A stretch of 60,476 nucleotides of DNA from NCBI GenBank assembly GCA_023229545.1, contig JALNZB010000007.1, positions 1 through 60,476 of the forward strand. The letters run 5' to 3'. The notes under the pieces were generated by a model, which saw only the letters and a list, made by a program, of their open reading frames with translations, was not told where the DNA came from and made no database searches. Position 1 is the stretch's first letter. Each line of letters starts with the position of its first letter. The position numbers and the translations under genes are program-made. Of this stretch, positions 26,230 through 36,194 are shown piece by piece. The stretch comes from Sulfuritalea sp. (GTDB lineage Bacteria; Pseudomonadota; Gammaproteobacteria; Burkholderiales; Rhodocyclaceae).

Positions 26230-26729
26230 GCGTGCGGACGATGTTGCAGAGTCGAATTGATAAGGTGCTGGAGGGACGGAGCCTGCGCGAACGCCAGATT
26301 CTCATCTGGGGCGCAGCGGTCAGCCTGCTGCTGATCCTCATAGTGGGATGCTGGCTCCCGCTCCAGCAGGCTCAATTGCGCATGGAGCGAACCGTGGCCA
26401 TCGAGCGCAAACGCCTCGCAGTTATGGGCGCAGTAAAACTTGAACTGGCTTCCATCGGAAACCGGACCAATCAGCAGTCGCGTTCGGTGCTGTCGCGCCC
26501 GGCCATTGAGGAACTCGCGCGGACCCGACTTGTTCCGGTTACGCTGGACATTCGGCTGGAAGGCGACCACGGCGTGAAGATGGCATTCTCCGGCGCACAG
26601 ATGCCCAAGGTCATTGAGTGGATTGATGAGCTGTCGCGCGTCCACCGCATTCACGTCACCTTCGCCCGACTACGTCCCGAAGGCGCCACGATAGCCGGCG
26701 AGATACAGTTTTCGGGACCGGAACCGTGA
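26226..26729 (+). CDS. gspM: Type II secretion inner-membrane protein GspM
   Basis: Seen: 167 residues; a short cytoplasmic N-terminus (LRERQILIWG), one membrane segment, and a coiled periplasmic part ending in a small ferredoxin-like domain (LDIRLEGDHGVKMAFSG). ATGA overlap with gspL. It partners GspL. Confidence 0.88.
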   Translation: MSVRTMLQSRIDKVLEGRSLRERQILIWGAAVSLLLILIVGCWLPLQQAQLRMERTVAIERKRLAVMGAVKLELASIGNRTNQQSRSVLSRPAIEELARTRLVPVTLDIRLEGDHGVKMAFSGAQMPKVIEWIDELSRVHRIHVTFARLRPEGATIAGEIQFSGPEP

Positions 26730-27454
26730 ACATTAGAGTCTTGTCTGTTGCATTCCTGCTGATGCTGTTGATCGCCATGCTGGTGCGCGCCCCCGCGCGA
26801 GCATTGGCCCCGATTCTGGCGGAAACTAGCAGCAATCGTTTGCGGCTCACCGAAGCCCAGGGTAGTGTTTGGTCTGGCGCGGCAGGTCTGTCTTGCATTC
26901 TGCCCGAGGGGACTTCAGTCAACTGCGGAAGATGGGCTTGGAATCTGGTTCCGGGAAATTTGACTCAGGCCCGACTGAGCATCCTTGTCCGCCGCGAAGG
27001 TGTGAATGAATCGATGTTGATTTCCTGGACGCCTGCCGGAATGGAAATGGAACGCGTCGCGATCACATTGCCGGCAGCTCTGGCGGGTAGCATCGATCCA
27101 AAGATTGCGGCCCTCCGTCTCGGAGGCAGGCTCCAGATAAGCAGCGAGAAACTGTCTGGCAATGCCGGCCAGGCAAGAATTTCCTGGCAGAAAATGGATT
27201 CCGGATTGGTTCCCGGCCAAGTCCTGGGCGACCACGTTATTGATATTGCCACCGGCACAACGGGCTCAAGCTTCACGATTACCTCAGCGTCCGGCCCTGT
27301 TGTTTTGAGCGGAGGAGGGAGTGTTGCGCGGGATGGACAGGTTACGATTGATGCGTTGGCCAAAGTCGATCCAAAAAATGCCGCCTTGCCCTCTTTGTTG
27401 TCCTTGATGGGTAACGAAATTGCCCCTGGGCAATTCCGCTTCAAGCTGCCATGA
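26726..27454 (+). CDS. gspN: Type II secretion protein GspN
   Basis: Seen: 242 residues; one N-terminal membrane segment and a beta-rich periplasmic part. LTEAQGSVWSGAAGL and VNCGRWAWNLVPGNL are typical of GspN. ATGA overlaps join it to gspM and to the gspC-like gene. GspN is not present in all type II systems, and its role is poorly known. Confidence 0.87.
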   Translation: MNIRVLSVAFLLMLLIAMLVRAPARALAPILAETSSNRLRLTEAQGSVWSGAAGLSCILPEGTSVNCGRWAWNLVPGNLTQARLSILVRREGVNESMLISWTPAGMEMERVAITLPAALAGSIDPKIAALRLGGRLQISSEKLSGNAGQARISWQKMDSGLVPGQVLGDHVIDIATGTTGSSFTITSASGPVVLSGGGSVARDGQVTIDALAKVDPKNAALPSLLSLMGNEIAPGQFRFKLP

Positions 27455-28092
27455 GAAACATCCCGGCAATCAATATGAACCGAACCGTCCGTGGCCTCGG
27501 CGGGCTGATTGTCATCGCTTTGGTTCTTGCGTTGGCGTGGCGCGCGGCGGGATGGGCATGGTATTTTGCTGCACCGAGTCCGAATCCTCTGGTGCCGGAC
27601 TTGAGGGGCGTGGTCAGTGTCGCAAATGTGGCGCGGTTTCCCTGGTTTGGAGTACTGACGCAGAGCCCTGCAGTAGCACCGGTCAGCGATATTCGTGTAA
27701 TTGGGCTGTTTGCCGGCGGGAAGCGCCCCGCAGCTCTGTTGGTCATCGGAAGTCAGAACCCGATCGCCGCGGTCGCCGGAGAATCGCCCGCACCTGGGCT
27801 GCAACTGATCAGCGTTGACGACGATCACGTTGTCATTCAGCGTAACGGAATAAGCGAAAAGATTTCGCTACAGGGGCCGAACGCAGCGGTCCAGCGAAAA
27901 GGCGAAGGGAAAAAGGGCAACCCAAATGAAATCGCTGCCGGCGGACAATCCCCAACGCCCGCCGCTACCAAGGATGTCAGCGTCGTTCAGCGCAATGAAA
28001 TGAGTGAAAATATCTCGCTGCCCGGGTCGAACGCGGCGATTCGGCAAAGAGGCAAACGAAGGAGAGACAACCCAGATGAATCCGATGAATGA
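27451..28092 (+). CDS. gspC: GspC-like type II secretion protein with duplicated tail
   Basis: Role: connects the inner-membrane platform to the secretin. Seen: 213 residues; one membrane segment near residues 15-35; a homology-region domain (FPWFGVLTQS, DIRVIGLFAGG, QLISVDDDHVVIQRNGISEK). There is no PDZ domain, unlike classic GspC. The C-terminal ~70 residues contain two similar copies of a Gln-Arg-Asn / Ser-Glu / Ile-Ser-Leu unit, caused by a 150-bp tandem duplication that also covers the gspD start region. The end overlaps gspD by 17 bp. Confidence 0.8.
   Translation: MRNIPAINMNRTVRGLGGLIVIALVLALAWRAAGWAWYFAAPSPNPLVPDLRGVVSVANVARFPWFGVLTQSPAVAPVSDIRVIGLFAGGKRPAALLVIGSQNPIAAVAGESPAPGLQLISVDDDHVVIQRNGISEKISLQGPNAAVQRKGEGKKGNPNEIAAGGQSPTPAATKDVSVVQRNEMSENISLPGSNAAIRQRGKRRRDNPDESDE
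27841..28080 (+). repeat. 150-bp-period tandem duplication at the gspC-gspD junction
   Basis: Bases 27841-27930 and 27991-28080 align without gaps, 150 bp apart, with roughly three quarters identity. Each copy ends in CAACCCARATGAA; in the second copy that ATG is the start of gspD, in the first it is a vestige within gspC. Confidence 0.75.
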
Positions 28093-30088
28093 CCGTTCCG
28101 CCAGTCGCCGGCTAAGCCGGCGTCTTTGCTCGCTGATCCTTTGGTTTAGCTTCGCCGTGTCGTCACCCATGACATTCGCTGCTGACGAAACCCACGCAAT
28201 GCTCAACTTCGTGAACGCGGATATTGAATCCGTGGTACGCGGTCTGGGAAAGATTACCGGCCGCAACTTTATCGTTGATCCCAGGGTGAAGGGTGTGGTG
28301 AACATAGTATCCACCTCGCCGGTCAGCCCTGCCTTGGCCTACGACATTGTGCTGGCGGCGCTGCGCCTGCAAGGCTTTGCCGCCGTTGAACGAAACGGCG
28401 CGACGATCATCCTGCCGGAAGCCGATGCGAAATTCAGGGGAGGGGCCGTATCCCCGCGAGCCAAGCAGGCATCAGGGGAGCAGGTCGTAACCGAGGTCTT
28501 CAACCTCAAATACGAGTCAGCGGTACTGCTGTTGCCGATCATTCGACCATTGGTCCCCGCGAATAATCCGGTTACCGCCCATCCCGGCAGCAACACACTC
28601 GTCGTCACGGACTATGCTGAAAACCTGCGGCGTGTAGCACAAATCATTGAAAGCATAGACCAGCCCAGTGCGTTCGAGCCGATCGTAATTTCGGTGAAGC
28701 ACGGCTCGGCGACTGAACTTGCCGCGGCGGTGAGCCGGATTCTGGCTGACAATCCCTCTGCGGACATTAGCCAGCGCGTCTCTGTCGTTGCCGAGCCGCG
28801 CAGCAATACACTCATTCTTCGTGCAGACAATCCTTCTCGCATTACTCGCGTCAGGGCATTGATCGAGCGTCTGGATTCCGCCGGAGAGGTTCCGGGGAAC
28901 ATTCACGTCATTTACCTTCGCAACGCCGAAGCCAGCAAGCTTGCACTGACCCTGCGGGCGATCCTGTCTGGGGATACTACAAGTGCAAGTCCGGCGACTG
29001 CTCCAGTTGCTTCTGCCGGATCGACGGCTGGCGGGCAGGCCGCGCCAACGGGATCTGGAATAGTTCAGGCCGACGCCGGGTCCAATGCACTGATCATTAC
29101 AGCACCGGATGCCGTATTCAATAATGTGAGAGCCATCGTAGAGAAATTGGACGTTCGTCGCGCTCAAGTTCATATCGAAGCACTCATCGCCGAAGTCACG
29201 GCTGACCGCGCGACGGAGTTCGGAATTCAGTGGCAGGGGGTTCCGTACAGTTCTCCTCGAACCGTGATTGCCTCAGGCACCAATTTTAACTCGGGTGGCA
29301 ACAATATCCTGGGCGCCTCCGTCGGAGCGGCGACCGGAGCGCCTGCGATGCCCGGGTCCGGCCTGAACATCGGCGTGCTGAATCGCATAAACATTAACGG
29401 AAAGGCAATAGTTAACCTTTCCATACTGGCCCGAGCGCTCGAGACCGACTCGAACGCCAACATCCTGTCAACGCCTAATCTGCTTACACTGGATAATGAA
29501 GAAGCCAAAATCGTGATCGGACAAAATGTTCCCTTTGTAACAGGCCAGTACGCGCAAACCGGCACGGCGGTTACGGCGACCCCATTTCAGACCATTGAGC
29601 GCAAGGATGTGGGCCTTACGTTGAAGGTAAAGCCCCAAATCAGCGAAGGCGGCACGGTGCGTCTGCAGGTGTTTCAGGAGGTTTCCAGTGTTGATAGCAC
29701 GGGCAATACTTCGGGCATCATCACTAATAAGCGCTCTCTCGAATCCACGGTACTGCTGCAAGATGGTCAGATTATTGTGCTCGGCGGATTGATCCAGGAC
29801 TCAATTACTGATGGTGCTGAAAAAGTTCCATTGCTGGGAGATATCCCATTGCTGGGCGCCTTGTTTTCCTATGAGAAGAAGAAGCGCACCAAGACCAACC
29901 TCATGGTTTTCTTGCGGCCGACCATTTTGCGCACCGATTCCAGCGCTGAGCGACTCACCAGCGACCGTTATGGCTATATCATGGGGTTGAAAGATCCAAA
30001 GACGGAGCGTTCGGCTGAACTGCCGGACTTCGCCACGCTCAACGAAGCTGGCTCCAAAACATCGCCTGCGCCCAAGCCCGCACGCTGA
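28076..30088 (+). CDS. gspD: Type II secretion secretin GspD
   Basis: Role: forms the outer-membrane channel. Seen: the start at 28076 follows AAGGAGAGA by 9 bases and gives 670 residues. A long-n-region signal peptide ends near MTFAA. The N0 domain (NFVNADIESVVRGLGKITG), N1-N3 domains with KH-like folds, and the secretin core with VPLLGDIPLLGALFSYEKK follow. No obvious C-terminal pilotin-binding S domain is seen. It overlaps gspC. Confidence 0.95.
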   Translation: MNPMNDRSASRRLSRRLCSLILWFSFAVSSPMTFAADETHAMLNFVNADIESVVRGLGKITGRNFIVDPRVKGVVNIVSTSPVSPALAYDIVLAALRLQGFAAVERNGATIILPEADAKFRGGAVSPRAKQASGEQVVTEVFNLKYESAVLLLPIIRPLVPANNPVTAHPGSNTLVVTDYAENLRRVAQIIESIDQPSAFEPIVISVKHGSATELAAAVSRILADNPSADISQRVSVVAEPRSNTLILRADNPSRITRVRALIERLDSAGEVPGNIHVIYLRNAEASKLALTLRAILSGDTTSASPATAPVASAGSTAGGQAAPTGSGIVQADAGSNALIITAPDAVFNNVRAIVEKLDVRRAQVHIEALIAEVTADRATEFGIQWQGVPYSSPRTVIASGTNFNSGGNNILGASVGAATGAPAMPGSGLNIGVLNRININGKAIVNLSILARALETDSNANILSTPNLLTLDNEEAKIVIGQNVPFVTGQYAQTGTAVTATPFQTIERKDVGLTLKVKPQISEGGTVRLQVFQEVSSVDSTGNTSGIITNKRSLESTVLLQDGQIIVLGGLIQDSITDGAEKVPLLGDIPLLGALFSYEKKKRTKTNLMVFLRPTILRTDSSAERLTSDRYGYIMGLKDPKTERSAELPDFATLNEAGSKTSPAPKPAR

Positions 30089-30095
30089 CGTACCA

Positions 30096-31559
30096 ATGTC
30101 ACGCCAACTTATTCCCTACGCATTCGCCCGAAATCACGGGATTCTGATCACGCAAAGCGACGGCACGCATGCTCAGGTACTGTTGCGCCAAGGAGCCTCG
30201 ATCACCGCCTTGGGCGAAATACACAGGGCTCTGGGGCTTGTACTGAGCATAGAAGAGGCAGACGCCGACAGTTTTGACCGCAAGCTCGCCGCCACTTACT
30301 CCGACGGCAATCAGGCGGCATCCGATCTGGCGGACGGCATGGAGCAGGATCTTGATCTTGCCCGCCTGCTGCAGGACACGCCGCAAACGCTGGATTTGCT
30401 CGACAGTCAGGACGGCGCACCGATCATCCGCATGATCAACGCGTTGCTCACGCAAGCCTTGCGCGAGGGCGCTTCCGACATCCATATCGAGCCCTATGTC
30501 GAGATTTCGGTCGTACGTTTCCGTATCGATGGTGTCATGCGCGACATCGTTAGTCCGCCCCGGAGCGTGCACGCGGCGCTGGTTTCACGCATCAAGGTGA
30601 TGGCAAACCTTGATATTGCCGAAAAGCGGCTGCCACAGGATGGCCGCATTTCACTGCGACTGGCGGGCCGGACGGTAGACGTGCGGGTATCCACGCTACC
30701 TGCCGCGCAAGGCGAACGCGCGGTATTGCGCCTGTTGGACAAGGACAACACCCGGCTCGATCTGCCGCAACTCGGCATGTCCGAACCCATGCTGAAGCAG
30801 TTGGATAACCTGATCAAGCAACCGCATGGAATCTTTCTGGTAACCGGGCCGACGGGTTCCGGCAAGACAACCACGCTATACGCCGCGCTTTCACGACTCG
30901 ATGCCACGCAACTGAACATCATGACCGTCGAGGATCCGATCGAGTACGAACTCACGGGCATCGGACAAACCCAGGTCAATGCGCGCATCGATCTTACGTT
31001 TGCCCGTGCCTTGCGTTCCATACTCAGGCAAGACCCCGATGTCATCATGATCGGGGAAATCCGCGATCTGGAGACGGCGCAAATAGCGGTACAGGCATCG
31101 CTCACCGGCCATCTGGTGCTCGCGACGCTGCATACCAATGACGCAGCCAGTGCGGTCACCCGACTTGCCGACATGGGCATCGAGCCCTTTTTGCTCGCTT
31201 CATCGTTGCTGGGGGTGATGGCCCAGCGATTGGTGCGACGGCTGTGCCCTGTATGCCGAAAAGAAGACATGATCGGAAACGCCGAACTGAAGCGCAGCCA
31301 GTTGCCTACCGTTGTGTCGTTCGAAGCGCCCGGTTGTGCTGCATGCGGGCAAACCGGCTATCGTGGCCGGACTGGTATTTATGAATTGTTGCTGGTCGAC
31401 GAACCGCTGCGCGCGCTCATTCATGAACGCGCGGGGGAGAGTGCCTACCGTCTCCACGCTCATAAGCAGGGCATGGTGACGCTGCGCGAAGACGGGGTGC
31501 GCTGGCTCAAGGACGGCACCACCTCTGTCGCTGAATTGCTCCGCGTCACACGCGACTGA
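30096..31559 (+). CDS. gspE: Type II secretion ATPase GspE
   Basis: Role: hexameric motor that drives the pseudopilus. Seen: 487 residues; Walker A GPTGSGKTTT, Asp box TVEDPIEY, Walker B DVIMIGEIRD, His box TLHTND, and a four-cysteine zinc site (CPVC and CAAC about 30 residues apart). The N-terminal domain is short. It starts 8 bp after gspD. Confidence 0.96.
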   Translation: MSRQLIPYAFARNHGILITQSDGTHAQVLLRQGASITALGEIHRALGLVLSIEEADADSFDRKLAATYSDGNQAASDLADGMEQDLDLARLLQDTPQTLDLLDSQDGAPIIRMINALLTQALREGASDIHIEPYVEISVVRFRIDGVMRDIVSPPRSVHAALVSRIKVMANLDIAEKRLPQDGRISLRLAGRTVDVRVSTLPAAQGERAVLRLLDKDNTRLDLPQLGMSEPMLKQLDNLIKQPHGIFLVTGPTGSGKTTTLYAALSRLDATQLNIMTVEDPIEYELTGIGQTQVNARIDLTFARALRSILRQDPDVIMIGEIRDLETAQIAVQASLTGHLVLATLHTNDAASAVTRLADMGIEPFLLASSLLGVMAQRLVRRLCPVCRKEDMIGNAELKRSQLPTVVSFEAPGCAACGQTGYRGRTGIYELLLVDEPLRALIHERAGESAYRLHAHKQGMVTLREDGVRWLKDGTTSVAELLRVTRD

Positions 31560-31574
31560 TTCCCAGGCAATAAC

Positions 31575-32783
31575 GTGCCCGCCTACCGCTACGAAGCTGC
31601 GACGCTCGACGGCCGCGAAGAACAAGGCATCCTCGAAGCGGAATCCCCGCGCGCCGTTCGGACTCTGCTGCGCCAGCGCGATCTGACCGCAGTGTCCGTT
31701 GTCCTGCTGAGCGACGAGGCCATGAGTGGCAGCGCCACTCGGCACGCCATTACTGCGGGCGATCTGGCGCTGATCACCCGCCAGTATTCTGCTTTGCTTG
31801 AATCCGGGATGACCGCCGAGCGCGGGCTGGATGCGCTGGTGGCGCAGACCGAGTCGTTGAAACTGCGAGAGATTCTGGCCGGAGCCCGCGCCGAGGTTCG
31901 CGCCGGCCACGGCCTCGCCCAAGCCATGTCACGCTATCCGAAAGCCTTCCCGGATCTTTATCGCGCCTTGATTCGCGGCGGCGAAGACGCAGGCGATCTT
32001 CCTCGCGTGATGAATGAACTTGCCGACCATCTGGAAGGCCGCGAAGCCGTTCGCCAGAAGTTCGCGCTGGCGCTGCTCTACCCTGCGGTGGTCACGGTAG
32101 TTGCTGCTCTGGTGATTGGTGGTCTGATGATTTACGTAGTGCCGCAGGTGGCTGAGGTCTTCACCCAGACACGGCAGAAGCTGCCGCTGCTGACTCGTGC
32201 GCTGCTGTCGGCATCCGGATTTTTGCGGGAAGCCTGGCCTTGGCTTGCCATGATCATCACCATTTTTATCATAGGGCTGAGACGAGCCTACCTTTTGCCG
32301 CAATTGAAACGAAGAATGCAATTGTGGATGCTCGGTCTTCCGGTCATCGGGCGTTTGTTCAAGCTCGACGCGGGCGCTCGCTTTGCGAGCACGCTCTCCA
32401 TCATGCTTGCCGGCGGTGTGCCCATGTTAAAGGCGCTTGCTACCTCCGCCGAGGGTGCCGGTGCGGAAATATTTCGTGATGCCATCGAGAGCGCCGCCAA
32501 ACGAGTACGCGAAGGCGCTCCGCTGGGGCGTGCTCTGATGGTTGAAAACCGATTCCCGCCCTTGCTGATTCACTTCATCTCAAACGGGGAACTCGGCGGC
32601 GATCTACCAGGCCTGCTACGCCATGCGTCGCGTCAGTTGCAGAATGAACTGGATAACCGTCTGCGCTGGTTCGGTGGTTTGGTGGAGCCGGCCCTTATCG
32701 TAGCCATGGGCGTGGTCGTTCTGACCATTGTCCTTGCGGTGTTGATGCCCATCATTGACATGAATAACATGATGGCGCGATAG
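31575..32783 (+). CDS. gspF: Type II secretion platform protein GspF
   Basis: Seen: GTG start; 402 residues; YRYEAATLDGREEQG at the front, two GspF domains (residues ~70-190 and ~270-395), and three membrane segments. The last gene of the operon. The 160 bp to the next, convergent gene hold no clear terminator. Confidence 0.95.
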   Translation: MPAYRYEAATLDGREEQGILEAESPRAVRTLLRQRDLTAVSVVLLSDEAMSGSATRHAITAGDLALITRQYSALLESGMTAERGLDALVAQTESLKLREILAGARAEVRAGHGLAQAMSRYPKAFPDLYRALIRGGEDAGDLPRVMNELADHLEGREAVRQKFALALLYPAVVTVVAALVIGGLMIYVVPQVAEVFTQTRQKLPLLTRALLSASGFLREAWPWLAMIITIFIIGLRRAYLLPQLKRRMQLWMLGLPVIGRLFKLDAGARFASTLSIMLAGGVPMLKALATSAEGAGAEIFRDAIESAAKRVREGAPLGRALMVENRFPPLLIHFISNGELGGDLPGLLRHASRQLQNELDNRLRWFGGLVEPALIVAMGVVVLTIVLAVLMPIIDMNNMMAR

Positions 32784-32944
32784 CCTCTAAATGCCTGGAA
32801 CGGGGCGCAGTGTGTTGTTACTGTCGCAGCCGCCAACTGGTCGACGGTCAGCGTCACAACACCGAACATCAGGCGTCCCAATATTGACTGCATGTATTCT
32901 TGGCTGGTCGGTTGCAAGTTCTACGCGCCGCAAACCGCCGAGCG

Positions 32945-33586
32945 CTACTCCGGCATTGCCATCAAACCCTTGGCGATGGCATAGCGGACGAGGTCGGTAT
33001 CGCTGGCGAGGTTCATCTTCTGCAGGATGCGCGACTTGTGGGTGCTGATGGTCTTGATGCTCAGGTTGAATTCGGTGGCGATGTCGGTCAGTCGGATGCC
33101 AGCGATGATTTTTTCGAAAATCTGGAATTCGCGGTCGGACAGGCGCGTATGCGGCAGTTCATCGGTCTTCTGCATGCGCTCGCGGGCGAGCAGCTCGGCG
33201 ACATTGTTACTGACATAAACACCGCCCGCCGCCACCTTGCGCATCGCGGTGGCGAGCACCTCGCCATCGCTTTCCTTGGTAATGTAGCCGGAGGCACCGG
33301 CACGCAGCGCGCGCAGGGCATACTGCTCCTCGTTGTGCATGCTGAAGACCAGCATAGGCAGGCGCGGCTTCACCTGTCGGACCAGCTTGATGAGTTCCAG
33401 CCCGCTCTTGCCTGGCATCGAGATGTCAAGAACCAGCAGGTCGAAGTCATGTTTGGCGACTATCTTCAGCGCCTCGTCGCCGTTTGCGGCTTCGCCGGTA
33501 ACGACAAGATCGTCGGTATCCGCCAGGATCTGTTTGACGCCATCGCGGATGATGGCATGGTCGTCGGCAAGCAGTACTCGGATCAT
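32945..33586 (-). CDS. NarL/FixJ-family response regulator
   Basis: Seen: 213 residues; receiver domain with the acidic pair (LLADDH), phospho-Asp in LLVLDISMPG, Thr/Ser and Lys (VFSMHNEE, YITKESD), and a LuxR-type helix-turn-helix (LSDREFQIFEKI, LSIKTISTHKSRIL). It overlaps the kinase gene by 4 bp (ATGA), so the two form one two-component system. Its targets are unknown; its closeness to the type II system and cytochromes makes these candidate targets. Confidence 0.93.
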   Translation of the reverse strand: MIRVLLADDHAIIRDGVKQILADTDDLVVTGEAANGDEALKIVAKHDFDLLVLDISMPGKSGLELIKLVRQVKPRLPMLVFSMHNEEQYALRALRAGASGYITKESDGEVLATAMRKVAAGGVYVSNNVAELLARERMQKTDELPHTRLSDREFQIFEKIIAGIRLTDIATEFNLSIKTISTHKSRILQKMNLASDTDLVRYAIAKGLMAMPE

Positions 33587-35622
33587 TTCTGTTCTCCCCC
33601 TGACTCAGGCGCTGGCAGCGGTATGCGCACTCGGAGGGAAAACCCCTCTCCCGGCGCACTAACAATCTCCATTCGTCCGCCAAGCATCAAGGTCCGTTCG
33701 CGGATGCCGACCAGACCGTGGCCCAACGCTGGTTTGTCGTGCAGCACGGCACCTCTGCCGTTGTCGTTAACTACGATCGCCAGCCCTTCATCCGTCCTTG
33801 CTAGTGACACATTCACCCGCGTTGCAGCGGCATGACGTGCCACATTGGTGAGCGACTCTTGCAGGATGCGAAAAACATTGATGGCGACGTGCTCGTCCAG
33901 TTCCATGTCGTCAATGTCAATGGTTGATTTCAGCGCGATCCCAGTGCGTTGCGCAAACTCATCGAGTTGCCAGCGAGCGGCCTCCATCAGACCGAGCTCG
34001 TCGAAAAAAGGCGGGCGCAGCCCGGTTGTCACGCGGCGCAAGACATCGACCGTACCGGAGATGAACTGCTTCATGCCCGTCACCTTCTCGTGCAGCGCCG
34101 GTGCCATATCCTTGAGCCGGCCCGCCACCCAGTCCAGATCCATGCGCAGACGCAACAGTTGCTGGCCGAGTTCGTCGTGCAGTTCACGGGCAATCGAGAT
34201 GCGCTCTTCCTCGCGCACCGTCTGCAACGACGACGCCAGTTCGCGCAACTGGCTGTTCAATTCGCACAGTTCGTTCTCGGCGTGGCGGCGCTCGCTGACA
34301 TCACGCAGGATCGCGGTAAATAGCTTCTTGCCGTCGACGGTCACTTGGGCAATGGTCGATTCGAGCGGGAACTCGGTGCCGTCGGCGCGCAGGCCGACGA
34401 CTTCCGCGCCCGAACATGGCATGTGCGCCGTGATGTCACAGCCGCAAAATGCGCCAACATCGTTCCGCTGCGCCGCGCGAGAACGTTCGGGAAGAAACTG
34501 GTCGAGACGCATGCCGCGCGCCCGATCTTCCCGGTAACCGAACATGCGCTCCGCCGCCGGATTGAAGACGACAATCCGCTGTGCGTCATCCACCGTGACA
34601 ATGGCATCCATGGCCGAATTGACCATGGCGCGAAGGCGCTCGCCGCTTTCGTGCGCAGAGGCGGCAAGCACCGCCTCGCGACGCTGCCGGCGCAACAGGA
34701 TGGTCGTGGCCACCAGTACCAGCAGAATGTTAACCGCCGCTGCAGCGGCGATCCGGAAGGCGGTATCGCGCCAGCTTTCAAGGGCGTCGCGGTCGCTATT
34801 GCCGATGCCGAGCACAATCGGAAACCGGCTGACGCGTCGATAGGCGGTAATGCCGGAATCATCGCCCTCTGTTCTGACGGCTAGCGGCGCGAGGCTTTCC
34901 GGCCCAACGCGCGGCAGTGCCGGCAATAGGGCTTTGCTGCCGGTCACCACGGTTGTATCACGTGGTGCCCGCACGACCAAGGTGCCATCATCGAGAAAAA
35001 GCGAAATCGGTCCGGCGGCGTCGAGCTTGATCGAGTCGTAGAGAGATTCGAGATAACCAATATCCAGCGATGCAACGATGACGCCGGCGAATTCGCCGTT
35101 CAGCTTGCGGATACGGCGCGAGAACGCAAGCGTCCATTCGCCGTCGGTCCGACTAACCAGTGGGTGGCCGACATACAGGTCAATTTCCGGATGGCCTCGC
35201 GGTATCGCGAAGTACTCCCGGTCCGCCGCCGATCTCCTTTGAGCGGGGTGGCCGCGCGAAGAACTTAATACCATGCCGTTGGCGCCTACAATGAACATGT
35301 CTTTGACGTGCGGCAGGCCCTCGAAACGCGAGCGCAGCATGGTATGAATGGCGATATCGTCAAGAGGCACGCCCAGTTGTTCGGCTTGTTCAAGTCGGTC
35401 CAACGCACCGCGAAGAGCGAAATCGACGCTTTGCAGCGAGCGGGTGGTCTGCTCGGCAATGATATTGCTGAGTGCAACTGACTCCCCTTTCGCATGCCGC
35501 AACTCGTGGGCGCGCAATTGCCAGATCAGGACAAAGGTCATCACAGTGATCGTCGTCAGCGTGATGGCGGCGACGATGACAATAAAACGACTGGCGCGTG
35601 GCAGTAAAGGCATGGGAGCCAT
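33583..35622 (-). CDS. Sensor histidine kinase (extracellular sensor, PAS, HisKA_3)
   Basis: Seen: about 679 residues from the ATG at 35622; an in-frame GTG at 35775 would add 51 residues without a ribosome site or recognisable domain. Domains in order: membrane segment near residues 12-34; a periplasmic dCache-like sensor (FEGLPHVKDMFIVG, HPEIDLYVGHPLVSR); a second membrane segment near residue 300; a PAS domain (MDAIVTVDDAQRIVVFNPAA); a HisKA_3 dimerisation region with the phospho-His in ISIARELHDELGQQL; and a NarX-type ATPase end (VNDNGRG, GHGLVGIRER). The signal is unknown. Confidence 0.85.
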   Translation of the reverse strand: MAPMPLLPRASRFIVIVAAITLTTITVMTFVLIWQLRAHELRHAKGESVALSNIIAEQTTRSLQSVDFALRGALDRLEQAEQLGVPLDDIAIHTMLRSRFEGLPHVKDMFIVGANGMVLSSSRGHPAQRRSAADREYFAIPRGHPEIDLYVGHPLVSRTDGEWTLAFSRRIRKLNGEFAGVIVASLDIGYLESLYDSIKLDAAGPISLFLDDGTLVVRAPRDTTVVTGSKALLPALPRVGPESLAPLAVRTEGDDSGITAYRRVSRFPIVLGIGNSDRDALESWRDTAFRIAAAAAVNILLVLVATTILLRRQRREAVLAASAHESGERLRAMVNSAMDAIVTVDDAQRIVVFNPAAERMFGYREDRARGMRLDQFLPERSRAAQRNDVGAFCGCDITAHMPCSGAEVVGLRADGTEFPLESTIAQVTVDGKKLFTAILRDVSERRHAENELCELNSQLRELASSLQTVREEERISIARELHDELGQQLLRLRMDLDWVAGRLKDMAPALHEKVTGMKQFISGTVDVLRRVTTGLRPPFFDELGLMEAARWQLDEFAQRTGIALKSTIDIDDMELDEHVAINVFRILQESLTNVARHAAATRVNVSLARTDEGLAIVVNDNGRGAVLHDKPALGHGLVGIRERTLMLGGRMEIVSAPGEGFSLRVRIPLPAPESGGEQK

Positions 35623-35782
35623 TTTGCCAGCAACGTAGGTGTCCGGGTTGCCGAGGATGTTTTTGTGTGTTACGCCGGTTGCGGTATGGTTGAATTCGAT
35701 CGTGCGTCGCCGCTGCCAAGAGCCAAAGCGGAAGGCGACGGGCATACCCAGAACAGGAGTCGGCGCTGACGACACGGCGGCG

Positions 35783-35902
35783 CTACTTGAGGCAGTCGCT
35801 CTTTTTTATCAGTGCTTGCGCCGCATTGGCATCCACTGCTGCGTAGGCAAACGAAGTAGTCATCAGGCCGCAGGCCACGATCAAGGCCGAAACAATTTTC
35901 AC
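35783..35902 (-). pseudogene. Truncated cytochrome c remnant
   Basis: On the reverse strand a GTG at 35902, preceded by GAAGGAAT, starts a 39-residue frame: a signal peptide (KIVSALIVACGLMTTSFAYA), then VDANAAQALIKKSDCLK and TAG. In small class I cytochromes this segment runs straight into the heme motif (Cys-x-x-Cys-His). Here the frame stops one residue before the second Cys and His. It looks like the 5' end of a cytochrome gene cut by a deletion beside the kinase gene. The stretch 35903-36194 holds nothing else I recognise. Confidence 0.6.
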
Positions 35903-36194
35903 TTTGGTATTCCTTCAATAAAGGAAATGCGAATTGGGGGATCAAATTTGTCCACTTTGGAATTATCTTGCGTTCGTTCGCCGCGCGGTATCGGCTGCGG
36001 ATTCTTTTGGCTATAGGAGTCGTCCTAGCCGCCTGGAACCGGGCATCGTCATCAAACCCCCGGCGATAGCATGGGCGCCACTTGCCGTTACCTTGCGCCG
36101 CGCGGTTCCGTTACCATGGCGGGGACTATAGAATTGCCGCATCACCAGTGCCGACTATTGGTCGACCTGTCGCCTTGTTTTCGGAACTCAGCCC

